Assembly (NCBI GenBank): GCA_004154925.1
Contig: QJNS01000003.1
Location: 310,001 to 374,000, forward strand
DNA from: Monosporascus cannonballus
Taxonomy: Eukaryota > Ascomycota > Sordariomycetes > Xylariales
DNA length: 64,000 bases
Direction of reading: 5' to 3'
The position numbers were made by a program, and so were the translations under genes. Shown piece by piece: positions 9,367-22,221 of the stretch (position 1 is its first letter; each line of letters opens with the position of its first letter). Under the pieces are notes generated by a model. It ran no database searches and was not told where the DNA came from. It saw nothing but the letters and a program-made list of their open reading frames with translations.

Positions 9367-11560
9367 CATTTATTTAATTTCGTACGAATTCCAATTTTAT
9401 TTTTATTTTTTAATATTACTATCGCAATTAGTTTAATGTCAACATTATATTGATATTAATTAGGCGGTTATTACGTATTCTTTTATATATTTCTGAAATA
9501 AAAAAAAATTATATTTGTAAGTATTATTTTAATGTTTTCGTAATAATTAATATTATCAGCTAATTAAATAATAAGTAACTTTTTAACTTAATTATTTTAT
9601 TCGTAATTAATATAATATCGGAAATACAGTTTCCAAAGTTTAATAGATTTGTTTTATTTATTTATTTATTTGTAATATAAATACGCTAGATAATTTGTGA
9701 TTTAAGCCGATCTGTGTTATTAAACCTTGCTAAAACTTAAATTCAAATATTAGTCATTTATTCGAAACAATTTCCATTAATAATTTATATATGCGAAAAA
9801 TGTGTTTAAAGAAAATATATGCCATTTGTTCGACGTTTATGGCCATATAATATGGTAAAAAATAAGAATATTTCTTAAATCGGTCGATAATTACGAAAAT
9901 GCTATCGTAATATATTCATATAACTAGGTTTTCTAACCTAGGAAATTTAATAATAAAGTCGAATGTAATTAAATACTATAATTCTTCATATAGCTTATAT
10001 TATTAAGTTTTTATTCTAGCGTAAACATTATATTGCCGTATAAGGTTCTATAGTATTAATTTTATTCTAAGAAAAAAATATGTACGTTAAAACCGGTTTA
10101 AAGTTCTGTAAATCCCTGGATATTTATGTAACTAATATTCGTATATGTTTTGTACTAGATTTTACTGTTATTTTTCTGGAATTTATATCTTATCTATCCT
10201 TTGGTTTTTTAGGAAACCGTTATTATACTGCTAAATGTTCAGGTACATATCGAAAGGTACTGCCCGAATTGTTACAATCTGTTGCGGGCGTAAATAACCT
10301 TTTATAATAATATTGAAAATTATATAATTAATTTTAACAAATTTCTTCTCGAAATTTGGTTACCTGCTTAAGGTATTTACTTTGCTATTTTTTAACCCTT
10401 TTTATAGATAATAACGAAATCAAAATTTGCTAATTTTTCTATATAACGAAATTATTATGCTATAAATTTCCTGGTTATGACAAATTAGGTAAGATTTTAA
10501 TAATCCGTATAAACCTTAACGTGGTACAAGTTTCCCTTTAAGAAATGTTTAAACTTTCGGAATGCCATAATAATGGCCATAAATCCCTTATTTGGAATAC
10601 CGTAATTAAGTTCGGCTCCTTTTAACTTGTATAAAAAATACAATAAGGTATAGTTTATCCTAATCGTCTTATTATTTAATTACTCCATTTAATACGTAAT
10701 CCGGAATATAGGCTTTTAGCTTAATAGAACGGTTTAAATCCTACATAATTAATACTGCTTCGCTAATAAATATATCCTTAATATCCTGAAATACCTTTTC
10801 TATATTTAGCATTTATTTGAACTTTTTTTCATAAGGTTTTTTAGAGCTATAATTATGCTGCTAAAGTTTCGAATACACTTTCTATAATAATTAGCAAATT
10901 TAAAAAATGCGTATATCTTTTAAATTATTGTTAGCATTTGCCATTTTGTAATAAGAGCAATTTTCTTGAGGTCCATTTTAATATATCCTAAGGTAATAAT
11001 ATATCCCAGATATTTCACTTCCTGAACGTAAAACTGACTTTTCTTTACGTTAACAAGTAATCTTACGTCCTATAAAACTTGAAAAACTTTATGAAGATAT
11101 TTTATTTATGCTCTTTCCGTTTCTAAGAAAATAAAAATGTCGTCGAGATAGCATATAATAAAAATGTCGAGATATTCTCGTAATATATAGTTTATTATCC
11201 GTTAAAAAGTTACAAGTATATTTATAAATCTTATTAATATAACTAAATATTTAAATAATCCGTACTTTGTTTTAAAGGCTGTTTTTTATTCGTATTTTTT
11301 TAATTCTGATAAAGTTATATCTATTTCTGATTTTAAATATTATAAACTATTTGGCTCCGAAAAGTTGGTTTTTTATTTCTGTGATCAGAGGTAATAGTAT
11401 TTGATTTTTATTAATAATGTTATTTAGTTATCGATAATTAACCATAAGTCGTAATTTTTCGTTTTTTTTTTCGGTACGAAGAACATAAGACATCCTGTTA
11501 ATAACTTCGAAGGTCGAATCTATCCTTTCTGTAACCGATTTTCAAGGTATTTTCTGAAAG

Positions 11561-11703
11561 TGTTATGGCTGCACCATGCCATTACGCCACCGGGGCAAAA
11601 GATCAGTGGAATGATCGCAATTGTGGCAATCATCCTAGTGCTTACAGCTATTTATATGTACTCGTACATGTTGGAAGACATTACGGGTGACCAGGCCGTA
11701 ACA
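11561..11703. mobile_element. 143-bp solo LTR-like insert, not RIPed
   Basis: Starts TGTTATGGC and ends GCCGTAACA (imperfect 9-bp inverted ends, TG...CA). It is flanked by GAAAG at 11556-11560 and 11704-11708, a perfect 5-bp TSD. Composition is normal although it sits inside RIPed reverse transcriptase. No second copy occurs in the window. Best read as a solo LTR or very small LTR element. A 34-codon hydrophobic frame (MIAIVAIILVLTAIYMYSYM...) runs into the flank and is probably chance. Confidence 0.65.
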
Positions 11704-14514
11704 GAAAGTACGTAATTTGTTTCCGTTAAAGTTGTAAATAGGGTAAAACTTTGTCGAAAATCCTTTTTTAAAGATTATTTCATAATCTTATTCGCTGTAT
11801 TCTAATAATTTCGTATTAAGCTTTTTTTAAAAAGCTATTTGTATCTATGGTATTATGGTGATATATTGCTCAAAGTTTCTGACTTTTGAGGTCACTATTT
11901 TAGGTCGTTATTTAGTTACTTTAGTTTCGTTTTAATGGTAATAAAGATATATTGTGTTTTTTCTTACGCCCATTTTTTTTGTATTTTGTTCTTTTACGAG
12001 ATAAGGTTTCTGTTATATCCTTATGCCTGTAATCGTCGCCAGTTTCGATCGAATATTAAGATTTTAATTTTTTCCTTTTTTATCTGCTGATAGGATATAA
12101 TGTAAACTTTATTTGGCTAGTCTCTTTATTAATTAAGATTCACTACTAACGTATTTATAATAATCCTAAGATTATAATATAATTCTTCAATGGAACAATA
12201 TCGAAATCAATTATTTAGTATTATTTTTAGGCAAAGATCTCGAAGTAATTAATTATGCGTATAATTTTCCGGTTGTCGAAGGCGAATTCCTGACTTTCGG
12301 TATTTGTCGTTATGTAAGGCTTTAACTTGTATTTCTATGGTAGTTTAAGCTTATTAACCATATCTGGTATAATATAATTCCCGTCCAAACTTTCGCAATT
12401 TACTCTTACGATATATTAATATGTTTTAATTCGTATATCTAAAATAATAAGGTTATTAACGGTTCTTATCGTCGCATTTAAAGCTCTTTTTGAGAATTCC
12501 TTTTAACTCCTCTGGGTTTTGTTATTTTGCCGCTTTTTTATAGGCGACTTTTTTTAATTCCTGTTCGAATTTGTCGAACTTTATTTATATTTTTATGTTT
12601 TATGCGTTAAGCTATTATATCTATTGTTATTACCGGCGTACTATTTCTTTAAGCTGTATTAATTGCTTTGAATCTTGTTACAATTCTTTTTCTTATTAAG
12701 TAAATTATTTTTTATATTTTTGATTACGTTTTATTATACGTTATCTTAATTATCGTTCCAAAGTTTTCCTATAAACTAACGTATTTCTTTCTTAATCACC
12801 TTTTTGTACAGGTTTATAATGAATATTAATTAAATATAAAAATTTGTAATAGCTTTTTGGGAATATTTTTTATTATATGCTGGGTTAATTACTTTTCCAT
12901 TTAATAATTATTTTATTACTAATAATTAAAACAATTTTTTTACCCATATTGTTTTTCTTTTCGGATTAACGTTTTATTTTGGCTAATTGTTAAGTATTTT
13001 TGGTGCTATAAATCGAAAATATCGATATTAACTTTTATTATTTTTCTTATTTCCAGCACGGTTTAAAAAATCGAATCTCTTATAGTATATATAGGTAATT
13101 CGTTCGTAAATATATTATTTTCAATTTTTGTAATTAGGATGTTTTCGTCGTTAACAATATATGACATATATTTTGCCGTATTATTCAGGGGTTCCGGGAT
13201 AGACTTGTTGTGTTTAGCCTTAGTATTCGCGTAATTATTCTTATAATATTTCTTGTTACGTTAGTGATATTTGTTAAATTAGTTTTCTAGCTTTTTGCAT
13301 TCCTTATTATATTTTTTGCCATGAGAAACCTGGTATATTCTTAAGCTAAATTATGTTAATAAATTTGCCTTTATTTTTCTGATTTCTTTGGATTATCCTT
13401 TCGGTACAGAGTTTTAGTTATTTTGACGAGGTTTTTTAGGTACTATATATTACGCTGCCTTACGTCTTATCTTGTTATAATTAAAACATTTGATTTGATT
13501 CTAATCCTTTTTATAAGTAGCTCTTAGTTCCATGAGCCTTGGTTCTATGCCGTAAAAAATGTTACTGCGCCGAAAAACGCTAATATTAGCTATATATTAA
13601 AATTTAATATTATTTTTTCCTTTAGTATTTTTAATACGCTAGGTATATTGTCGATTAGTGATCTTAATGGGTATAACAATATAATTGGATAAATATTTTA
13701 GCCGATTAAGTTAAAAAATCCTTTGTTTTTCTTTTTTGGCTGTCGAAAAACTTGGTTATTAATACTTTTTATTCCGAATTTAATTCAGTGGCTAACTGAA
13801 TTAGCATACTGCCGTAATTAGATATTAATCTTTTCATTATAATTATTAAATCTATATTTTAACAATTATTCTTTCTTTATTATTTCGAAAACCGTTATTA
13901 ATATTTATTTAAATTATTTATAATTATTATAAATTTATATTATTTTCGAGTTTCTATTTTCGTCTGATAAAATAACGTATTTCCTTATAACGGGCCTAAA
14001 GTAAATAACCGTATTTCTGGTAAATTATCGGATTGCGAATTTTATTCATATAGTACACGTAATAAATCGAATAAGAAAATACCCGATATATACTTGGTAC
14101 TAAATTAAGAGCAGTTATAGCTTAATTAAGGTTTTGTCAAAAAGTTCTGCCTTAAAAGACTTTCGGACTTTTCCCCGTTTCTTAATAAAATTTAGCTAAA
14201 TAAAATGCCTTATTTAAAAGGACCTCCTAATTTCGAGAGCTTTCCCTTTTTTCTTAAGTTTCTTATATACGGCTTAAAAGAACATCGTAAGATTATTATT
14301 ATTTTTTTAAGTTAAAGGATACGTTTATTTATAAGATCTAAACGTCGAAAAATATCTTTGGGCGAAAGGCAAAGTTTTTCCTTTTTGGATTCCATTTTAA
14401 TATCCGGATTATTAAGGACCTTGTAAGTAGGCTATTAGGCCTATTTGTTAATAGATATAACGTCGGCGATCTTGTTCAAAGTTTAACGGTATTACCGAAC
14501 AAAAATTTGCAATG

Positions 14515-14885
14515 TATAACAGCTAAAAGGTTTAATTAATTATTAAACCTTAGTCGTACGGATTTATATTAACAAAAGTATCCTAAGATTTTAAGTAATA
14601 GATATAGTAACATATTACGTCTCGTAATACCAAGGGTGTCTTAGATAATAATATCATATTTTAAGCTAAAGCTATTTAGATTATGGAAATAATAAACATA
14701 TATATCTTTTCTAGATTAATTGGATCTTTATCAGATCTTGATATTGTTACAGATCTAATACCATTGGATTTAATTGATTCTGTATGGATTTATTTGGATT
14801 TTGTTGCCAAGAGAGATCCAAATCATATGACCCTCCCATGTGGGTCCGACCGTTTTCGAGACCGATCTTGGGTTAGGTCGTAACA
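14515..14885 (-). repeat. A4 5' LTR (subtype I)
   Basis: 371-bp minus-strand LTR from TATAACAG to GGTCGTAACA. The U3 matches A1 (ACCGTTTTCGAGACCGATC, read on the other strand in A1), not the LTR at 7763. Left of it is gag leader. Its right flank CTTTC continues into protease-region sequence of A0, so A4 inserted into A0. Confidence 0.85.
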
Positions 14886-15369
14886 CTTTCGGCATTTGTC
14901 GCTATATAAGGTTTTAATTTGTATCTCTATGGCAATTTAAGCTTATTAACGATATCTAGTGTAATATAATTTCCGCCTAAAGTTCCGTAATTTATTATTA
15001 CGGTATACCAGTGCGTTTCGATTCGTATATCCAAAGTGATAAAGTTATTAACGGTTTTTAGTATCGCGTTTAAAACCCTTTTTAAAAATTTCTTTTAACT
15101 TTTTTAGGTTTCGTTATTTTGCCGCTTTTTTATAAATAACCTTTTTCTTTTAACTTTTTTTCGAATTTGTCGAACTTTGCTTATATTTCCGTATTTAGCG
15201 CGTGAAGTTGTTATATTTGTCGTTATGGCCGGCGGATTATTCCTTCGAGCTATATTAATTATTCTTGGTTATACTATAATTCCTTTCCCTATCGCATAAA
15301 TTATTTTTTCATAGTTTTTATTATGTGTTATCCTAACTGTCGTTCCAAAACTTGTTTATAAATTAATGT
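14886..15369 (-). pseudogene. A0 protease-region fragment
   Basis: Minus-strand family A sequence collinear with 12290-12790 (shared TTTGTCG, TATAAGGTTTTAA and ATTATTACGGTATA blocks). It covers the gag-protease boundary. It stops at the A2 insertion and resumes at 54266. No intact catalytic motif could be read. Confidence 0.7.
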
Positions 15370-15374
15370 ATTTT

Positions 15375-15422
15375 TGCTGTAACCCAACTGCTTAGCACAA
15401 CCAGAAACGGTCAGAAGAAAGT
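15375..15422 (+). repeat. A2 5' LTR, left fragment
   Basis: First 48 bp of A2's 5' LTR, including AGAAACGGTC shared with other subtypes. It ends in the A1 target AAAGT (15418-15422). The rest of the LTR is at 33472-33753. Confidence 0.8.
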
Positions 15423-15795
15423 TGTTACGACCTAACCCAAGATCGGTCTCGAAAACGGTCGGACCCACATGGAAAGGTTACGTAATTTGGATCCCTCTTG
15501 GCAATAAAATCCAAATAAATCCATACAGAACCAACTAAATCCAATAACACTGATTTTATAGCAATATCAAGCTTTAATAAAAATCTCATTAATACAGAAA
15601 AAATATATATACGTATTATTTCTATAATTTAAATAATCTCAGCTTGCAATTATAATATCGTTACCTAAAGCATTTTTGAAATTACGAAACGTAATACGAT
15701 TATTATATTTATTGCTTAAATTCCTACGATATTCTCGTTAATATAAACTTGTACGATCAAGGTTTAATAATTGGTTAAACCCTTTAGCCGTTATA
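15423..15795 (+). repeat. A1 5' LTR (subtype I, 373 bp)
   Basis: From TGTTACGACC to CCGTTATA. Contains the conserved AACGGTC block and, at 15478-15485, TTACGTAA (RIPed TCACGTGA). R-U5 follows the family pattern. Internal sequence begins CGTTATCAGC with no TGG primer site. Confidence 0.9.
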
Positions 15796-18700
15796 CGTTA
15801 TCAGCTTTTATTTAGTAGTATCGTCAAACTTTGAATAATATTAATTAATATTATATTTATTACCAAACAGCCCAAATGATTTACTTACCAGGTCCCTGAT
15901 TATCCGGATACTAAAATAGAATCCGAAAAGAAAAAAAAAGCCTTGCCTTTTTTACGAAAAACTTTTACGACGCCTAAATGTTATAAACGAGCGCATCCTT
16001 CAGCTTAAAAAAGACAACAATAATCTTACGACGTTTTTTCAGGCAGCCTATAAAAAGCTTAAGGAAAAAAGAAAAGTTTCTAAAATTGAGAAGCTTCCTT
16101 AAGTAAACCTGGATATCCAGCTAAACTTTATTAAGGAACCAGGAAAAATCCTTAAATCTTTTAAGCCAGAACTTTTTCACGGAACCTTAATTAAATTACA
16201 ACTGTTTTTAATTTAATATCGAATATATTTCGGGTATTTTCCCATTCGACTTATTACGCCTATTATACGAATCGAATTCGTAATCGGACGATTTACTGGG
16301 AATACGGCCATTTAATTTAAGCTCGCTATAAGAAAGCACGTTATTTTACCAATCGAAAAACAAAATCCAAAAGTAACAGGAATTTATGGCAATTACAAAT
16401 AATTGAAATAAGTATTAACGAAAGTTTTCGGAATAATAAACGAAAAAATAAAAGCCGAAATGTAAATCCCGTAATTATAATAAAAAGATTAATCGTTAAT
16501 TACGGTAATACGCTGATTTAATTCGCCATTAAACTAAATTAGGAACAAAAAGTATTAATAGCTAAGTTTTTTAATAGTCTAAAAAATACAAAAGGAATTT
16601 TATGGGGTTTAATCCGTTTAATTATTTATCGGATTATATCGTTATGGCAATTAAGATTAATAATCGATAATATATATAGCGTATTAAGGGTACCAAAAAA
16701 GAAATAACAGCAAATCCCGATATATAGCTAATATTAGCATTTTTTAACGTAATAATATTTTTACGGCATAGAACTAGAACCGACAAAATTAAAACTTATT
16801 TATAAGAAGAATTAAAGCTAAATTAAATATTCTAATATTAGTCAAATAAGATATAAATTATTATAATATAAAGCATGTAAGAAACCCTGTTAAAATAATT
16901 AGAAACCTGTATCTAAAGAATAATTTAAAAAGAACCAAAAGGACGGAAGCAAATCTATTAATATGATTTAGCCTAAGTATATACTAGGTCCCTTATAACG
17001 AAAAATATAACAAAAGATATTACGATAAGAAATTCGACGAAAAATGCGAAAAACCAGGAAGCTGGTTTAATAAATATCGCGAACATAATAAGAAGTATTA
17101 TAAGGATAGTTACGCGAATACCAGGATTAGATAAAGGAAGTTTGTTCCGGAACTCCTAATTAATACGGCAAAATATATGCTATATATTGTCGACGACGAA
17201 AATATCCCCATTACGAAAAATGGAAATAGTACATCTACGGACGGATTACTCGTATATATTACGAAAAATTCGATTTTTTAAACCGTACCGGAAAAATCAA
17301 AAACGATATATAATCACATTAATATTTTCGAACTATAACCCTAGAAGATATTCAGTAATTGGCCGAAATAAAAAACTGGCCCGAAAAAAAGTAATGGTTA
17401 TAGGAAAACCCTTTTTGTTATTACCAATAATATAACGATTAAACGGGAAAAGAATTAATTTAGCGTATAACAAAAAATATTATTAAATATTTATTACGGA
17501 TTTGTATTTTTAATTGGCGTTTTTTATAAATCCCTAAAAAAAGATTATTAAGAAAAAAATACGATAATTTATAAGAGACTTCTGAAACAACAAATAAAAC
17601 GACGTATAATAAAATGTAATTGTCAATATAAAAAAGAATTTATTCGATAAAGAAAGGAATTATAACAGAATTAAGAATAACTAATATGACAGCTTAATGC
17701 GTTAAATAAAAAAACACAAATCAGGTTCGATAAACTTAAAAGAAAATTTAAAAAAAAGGTTATTTATCAAGGAACCGTAAAATAACGAAGCTCAAAAAAA
17801 TTAAAAAATATTTTCACGAAAGGCCTTAAACGTAACGATAAGAGCCGTTAATAACCCTATTATTTTGGATATACAAATCGGAACGTACTAGTATACCGCA
17901 ATAATAGATTATGGAGCTATGAGCGAGAATTATATTTCATTAAATATGATTAATAAGTTTAAACTGCCATAGAAATACAAGTTAAAATCCTATACAACAA
18001 CGAATGCCAAAAGTTAGGAATTCGCTTACGATAACGGAAAAAGTATACGCGAAATTAATTATTTCGAAATTTTTATTGAAGGATAATATTAAATAATTAA
18101 TTTTAATATTATTCTATTTAAAAATTACGATATAATCTTAAAATTACCATAAATACGTTAATACGGAATTTCGATTAATGAAAGAACGGGGCAGATAAAA
18201 TTTATTTTATTTCCTATTAATAAACGAAAAAAAAGAAATGACGATCTTAATATTCGATCGATAATGGTAATAAATGCAAACAAAAGAATACGATAAAAGC
18301 CTTTTTATGTATAGGGATAAAATATAAAAAAAAACCGGCTATCAAAAAAAATATAACGTATTATTGTTATTATCAAACCGAAATTAAAGCACTTAAATAC
18401 CGATTTGAAATAATAATAATAACAGTTCGAAAAATTAGAAAAATTAATTAATATGCTACGATAGTATTATACATATAAGCAGCTTCTCCGAAAAAAGCTT
18501 AATTTGAAATTACCAGAATATAGCGAATAAAATTATGAAATAATCCTTAAAAAAGGATTCTTAATAAAGTTTTACCATATTTACAACCTTAATAAAAACG
18601 AATTACGTATTTTCAAAAAATACCTAGAAGATCGGTTATAGAAAGGATGGATTCGACCTCCGAAATTGCTAGCAAGATATCTTATACTTTTCGTGCTAAA

Positions 18701-21230
18701 TAAAAACGAAAAATTGCGATTTGTGGTTGATTATCGACAATTGAACGACATTACTATTAAGGATCGAATATTATTACCCTTAATTACGGAAATAAAAAAC
18801 GGATTTTACGAAACCAAATAATTTACGGTATTCGATTTTAAAAATGGATATAAATAAAAAATAACCTTCCGAACGAAATACGGATTATTTAAGTATTTGG
18901 TTACGCCAATAGGACTTCCGAATATATTAATAATTTTCTAATGGGTCGTTAATTATGTATTACGAAAATAATTTGATATTTTTGTCAGTTGCTATCTCGA
19001 CGATATTTTTATTTTTTTAGAAGTAAAAGAACTATACGTAAAATACGTTTATAAAGTTTTTCAAACTTTATAAAACATAAGGTTATTTATTAACACAAAA
19101 AAATTAGTTTTACAAATAAGAAAACGAATATCTGGGACATATTATTATCTTAGAATATATTAAGATAAACCATAAGAAAATTGCTGTAATTACAGGATAG
19201 CAAACGTTAACAACAGTTAAAAAGGTATAAGTATTCCTTGGATTGGCTAATCATTATAAAATATTTTTTCGAAATTTTAGTAAAATAATTATACTTTTAA
19301 TGAACTTCACGACAGAAAAAAATTAATTAAATGCCGGATACGGAAAAAGTATTTTAGGATATTAAAGATAGGATTATTAACGACCTAATGTTAACTATGT
19401 ACGATCCCAATCGCCCCGTTAAATTAAAAATTGATATTTCGGATTTTACGTTAAACGTAATAATCGGATAACGAAATAATTAAGACAAATTATACCTTAT
19501 TATAATTTTGTTGTACAAATTAAAAGGAACCGAATTTAATTACGGTATTCCAGAAAAGGAATTTTTGGCTATTATTATGGCATTTCGAAAGTTTAGGCAT
19601 TTCTTAAAGAGACGTTTGTACCAGGTTAAGGTTTATACGGATTATTAAAATCTTACCTGATTTATAACGACCAGAAAGCTTATAGAACTATAATTCCGTT
19701 ATGCGGGAAAATTGGCGAATTTCGACTTTGTTATCGTCCATCAAAAAAGCTCGGAAAATCGCAAAACAAATACCTTAAACAAACGGCCAAACCTCGAAAA
19801 GACATTATTTAAGGTTAGCCATATAATTTTTATTATTATTATAAAATGATATTTACGTTTACGATAAATGGCGATAATTCGGGTAATTCCGTTGAATATA
19901 TATCAAAAGGTTTAATAATATAATACCAGTTTTCAAAAAAACTAAAAAAGAGATAAAATATAAATGTTAGCAAAATATTAAAAGGATTTAATATGAAGAA
20001 TATACGAATATGAATTATACAGATATCCAGGAATCCATAAAACCCTAAAACGGCTTTAACGTATATACTTTTTCTTAAAATAAAAATATTAGTATAAAAA
20101 GTTATACGAGAAAACGATATTTGTATCAAAACGAAATTCCGACGATGTAAGTCGCATAGAAAATTATCGCCATTATTAATTACAGAACGTTTATAATATT
20201 TAATTATATTCGATTTTATTACCAAACTTCTTATATTAAAATTTTTAGTAAAAGGAATGTATTATGATTGTAATTTTATAATTATCGATCGATTTGCGAA
20301 ACCTTTCTATTTTTAATTATATTACGAAAATATAAATACTGAATACATAGTATATATTTTTTCAGTTATATTTTTAGCATATACGGATTATTCATACAAA
20401 CTATTTGCAATAAACATCGATATTTATATTTAAATTTTGGCCAGGCCTAATAATACAAATCGGTTTAAATAATAAATTGTTTAATATATTTAAATCTTAA
20501 ATGCAGAAATAAACAAAAAAAATAAATTAAATCTTAGATATTTACTTACGATATTATATTAATTACGAATAAAAGATTAGGTGAAAAGTTTCTTCTTGCT
20601 TAATTAACTTATAATACCAATTATTACAAAAGCATTAAAATAATATTAAGAAACCTAAATTTTTTATTTATTTTCGAAATTTATAATAGAATACGCAATA
20701 ACGGTTTAATTAATATTAAAACAATTTTTACTTTGAAATAATTACGATAATTTTATTAAAAAATAAAATTAAAATTAAAATTAAAATTCGTACAAAATTA
20801 AATTAGTAAGTATTATAACCAGAAAGATTAAAAGGATTAACTTTCGAAAAAGAGAAAATGGGTTTCTTCGTTACCCAAAATATTTAAACAAAACGACCTA
20901 ATAAAAACTTCGGTTTTAAATATATCGGTCCATACAAAATGATTAAAAAAAATCTTAGAAAATAATTATTAATTGGAACTTTTACCAAAAATTAAACTTT
21001 ATCTAATTTTTTACGTTTTTTTATTCGAATTAACAGCGGATATATTCAAAGTACATACGGCATAGGACGATATGGAAATAAAAAACAAATAAAAATATGA
21101 AATAAAGAAATTTTTCGATATGCGAAAACCAAACGGATTTACCTAGTACTTGATTAAATAAAAAAAGAACCGGGATTTCGAAAACAGCTAGGAATCTGCC
21201 AAGAACTTTATTAACACCTAGCACCTATTA
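15796..21230 (+). pseudogene. A1 gag-pol relic (best-readable family A polyprotein)
   Basis: RIPed chromovirus polyprotein. Gag spans about 15850-17100 with a decayed nucleocapsid near 16840. Protease is near 17850-18000, with DYGA at about 17905 where D-C/S-G-A is expected. Reverse transcriptase (18540-19270) shows LRFVVDYRQLND at about 18716 and an unmutated YLDD at 18993-19004. RNase H (19380-19830) shows FNYGIPEKEFLAIIMAF and the KVYTD segment. The integrase core keeps IDRF at about 20290. The chromodomain (21120-21230) reads NGFT, stop, YLIK, stop, then DFENS. Stops sit almost only at Gln or Trp positions. Order PR-RT-RH-INT-chromodomain defines Ty3/gypsy. Confidence 0.85.
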
Positions 21231-21299
21231 AAGAATTTTTACCAGCGATAACGAGATTACCAAAAAAGGTTCCTAAATTAAGATCCTTAGGAACGGACC

Positions 21300-21811
21300 A
21301 ATTAAGAGAATTAATGGGCGGTACGGCAGAAAAAATTTTGGCTTCCGTACGCTTTTACGCGTTCAGTTCGTTTGTCGATTAAAGTTTGCGATTAATAGTT
21401 TTAATCTTTTTAACGTAAAGAAATTTCTGTTGACGACGAAAACAAAAAAGGCGATTAATGGTTTCGTTAATATTACGCTATTTGCGCGTTAAATTTTTTT
21501 CAGCTTTTGCTGAAAGCGTAAAGACGTTGTTTTAGTAATAGCCTTTTCGCAATCTAAACGATTTTTTTCTTTCTTAATACGGCGTAAAGAATTAATTAGG
21601 ATACCAGAATTATCGAAACGATAACGGGTTTAATACACTCGTTATAGCAACGAATTTCTTTAATTATTTGATATTTAATACCATTTTCGAAACAAGGTAT
21701 ATACGGCATAATTTCAAAACCAAATTTAATAATATAAGCAGCCAGAAAATCCAAGCTTTTTTTATAATTCGGAGGATTACGAGATTTCTAATTAACGATA
21801 CGATTTGCCAT
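21300..21811 (-). pseudogene. Antisense Cys6/coiled-coil gene relic in A1
   Basis: Starts ATG at 21811 (MANRIVN). It has KFGFEIMPY followed by Cys positions spaced x2, x6, x8, x2 (two still Cys, others Tyr). After a frameshift come INSLRRIKKEKNRLD and LRFQQKLKK, a basic coiled coil. Opposite in strand to A1 pol and located after its chromodomain, as in the other copies. Confidence 0.55.
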
Positions 21812-21885
21812 AATAAAAAATGATGATTTACCGGAGAAAGAAAAGCTTTAAAGGTAAAGATCCTAGGAAAGGGGAAATCGTATTA

Positions 21886-22048
21886 TGTCAGCTAGCAGGG
21901 GGTGCTCTAGCACCCTATATACGGAAGATTCCCTCTGATCGGAACATATATGTTCCGGGACTAGATCACCTTAAAGTGCAGTGCGCGTTCTAGAGGACTT
22001 ACAACTAGTTATGAATACACACACAACTGATATCCCTTATATCTGACA
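21886..22048 (+). repeat. Solo LTR of copia family C (C1)
   Basis: 163 bp, TGTCAG ... CTGACA, flanked by TATTA at 21881-21885 and 22049-22053. Nearly unmutated: GGTGCTCTAGCACC and GGAACATATATGTTCC palindromes are intact. It sits in the first bases of A1's 3' LTR. Strand is set by similarity to the LTRs of C. Confidence 0.85.
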
Positions 22049-22058
22049 TATTACGACC

Positions 22059-22221
22059 TATCGGCTAGCAGAGGGTGCTCTAGCACCCCATATACGGAAG
22101 ATTCCATCTGATCGGAACATAAATGTTCCGGAAATAAATCACCGTAAAATGCAATGCGCATTTTAAAGCATTTGCAATTAATTATTAATACATAAATAAC
22201 TAATATCCCTTATATTTAACT
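22059..22221 (+). repeat. C 5' LTR, heavily RIPed
   Basis: TATCGGCTAGC start (TG to TA). Many C-to-T/G-to-A differences from C1, especially in the second half, while the partner LTR at 32936 is almost clean. Confidence 0.85.

Larger units (their letters stand above)
8150..14514 (-). mobile_element. Complete family A internal region, probably chimeric
   Basis: A full minus-strand gag-pol body of about 6.0 kb without inserts, RIPed but readable. From right to left: gag (about 12500-14490) with a CCHC relic near 13490 (KCFNYNK), protease linker (12150-12430), reverse transcriptase (about 10850-11870 around insert E) with an intact YLDDIFIF at about 11127-11150, RNase H (10400-10800), integrase (8900-10350), and chromodomain (8795-8895) reading YLIKWKKY with one Trp kept. 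The flanking LTRs are of different subtypes with unrelated flanks, so the body was most likely joined from two elements by homologous recombination. The join could not be located. Confidence 0.75.

Noticed and set aside
11595..11711. Small hydrophobic peptide frame in the 143-bp insert
   Set aside because: 34 codons running out of the insert across its TSD; no support as a gene.
14683..14883. 66-codon frame
   Set aside because: Lies within the U3 of the A4 LTR.
19839..20225. 128-codon open frame on the minus strand
   Set aside because: Antisense to A1 integrase, with low-complexity Ile/Phe/Tyr composition; not repeated in A2 or A3.
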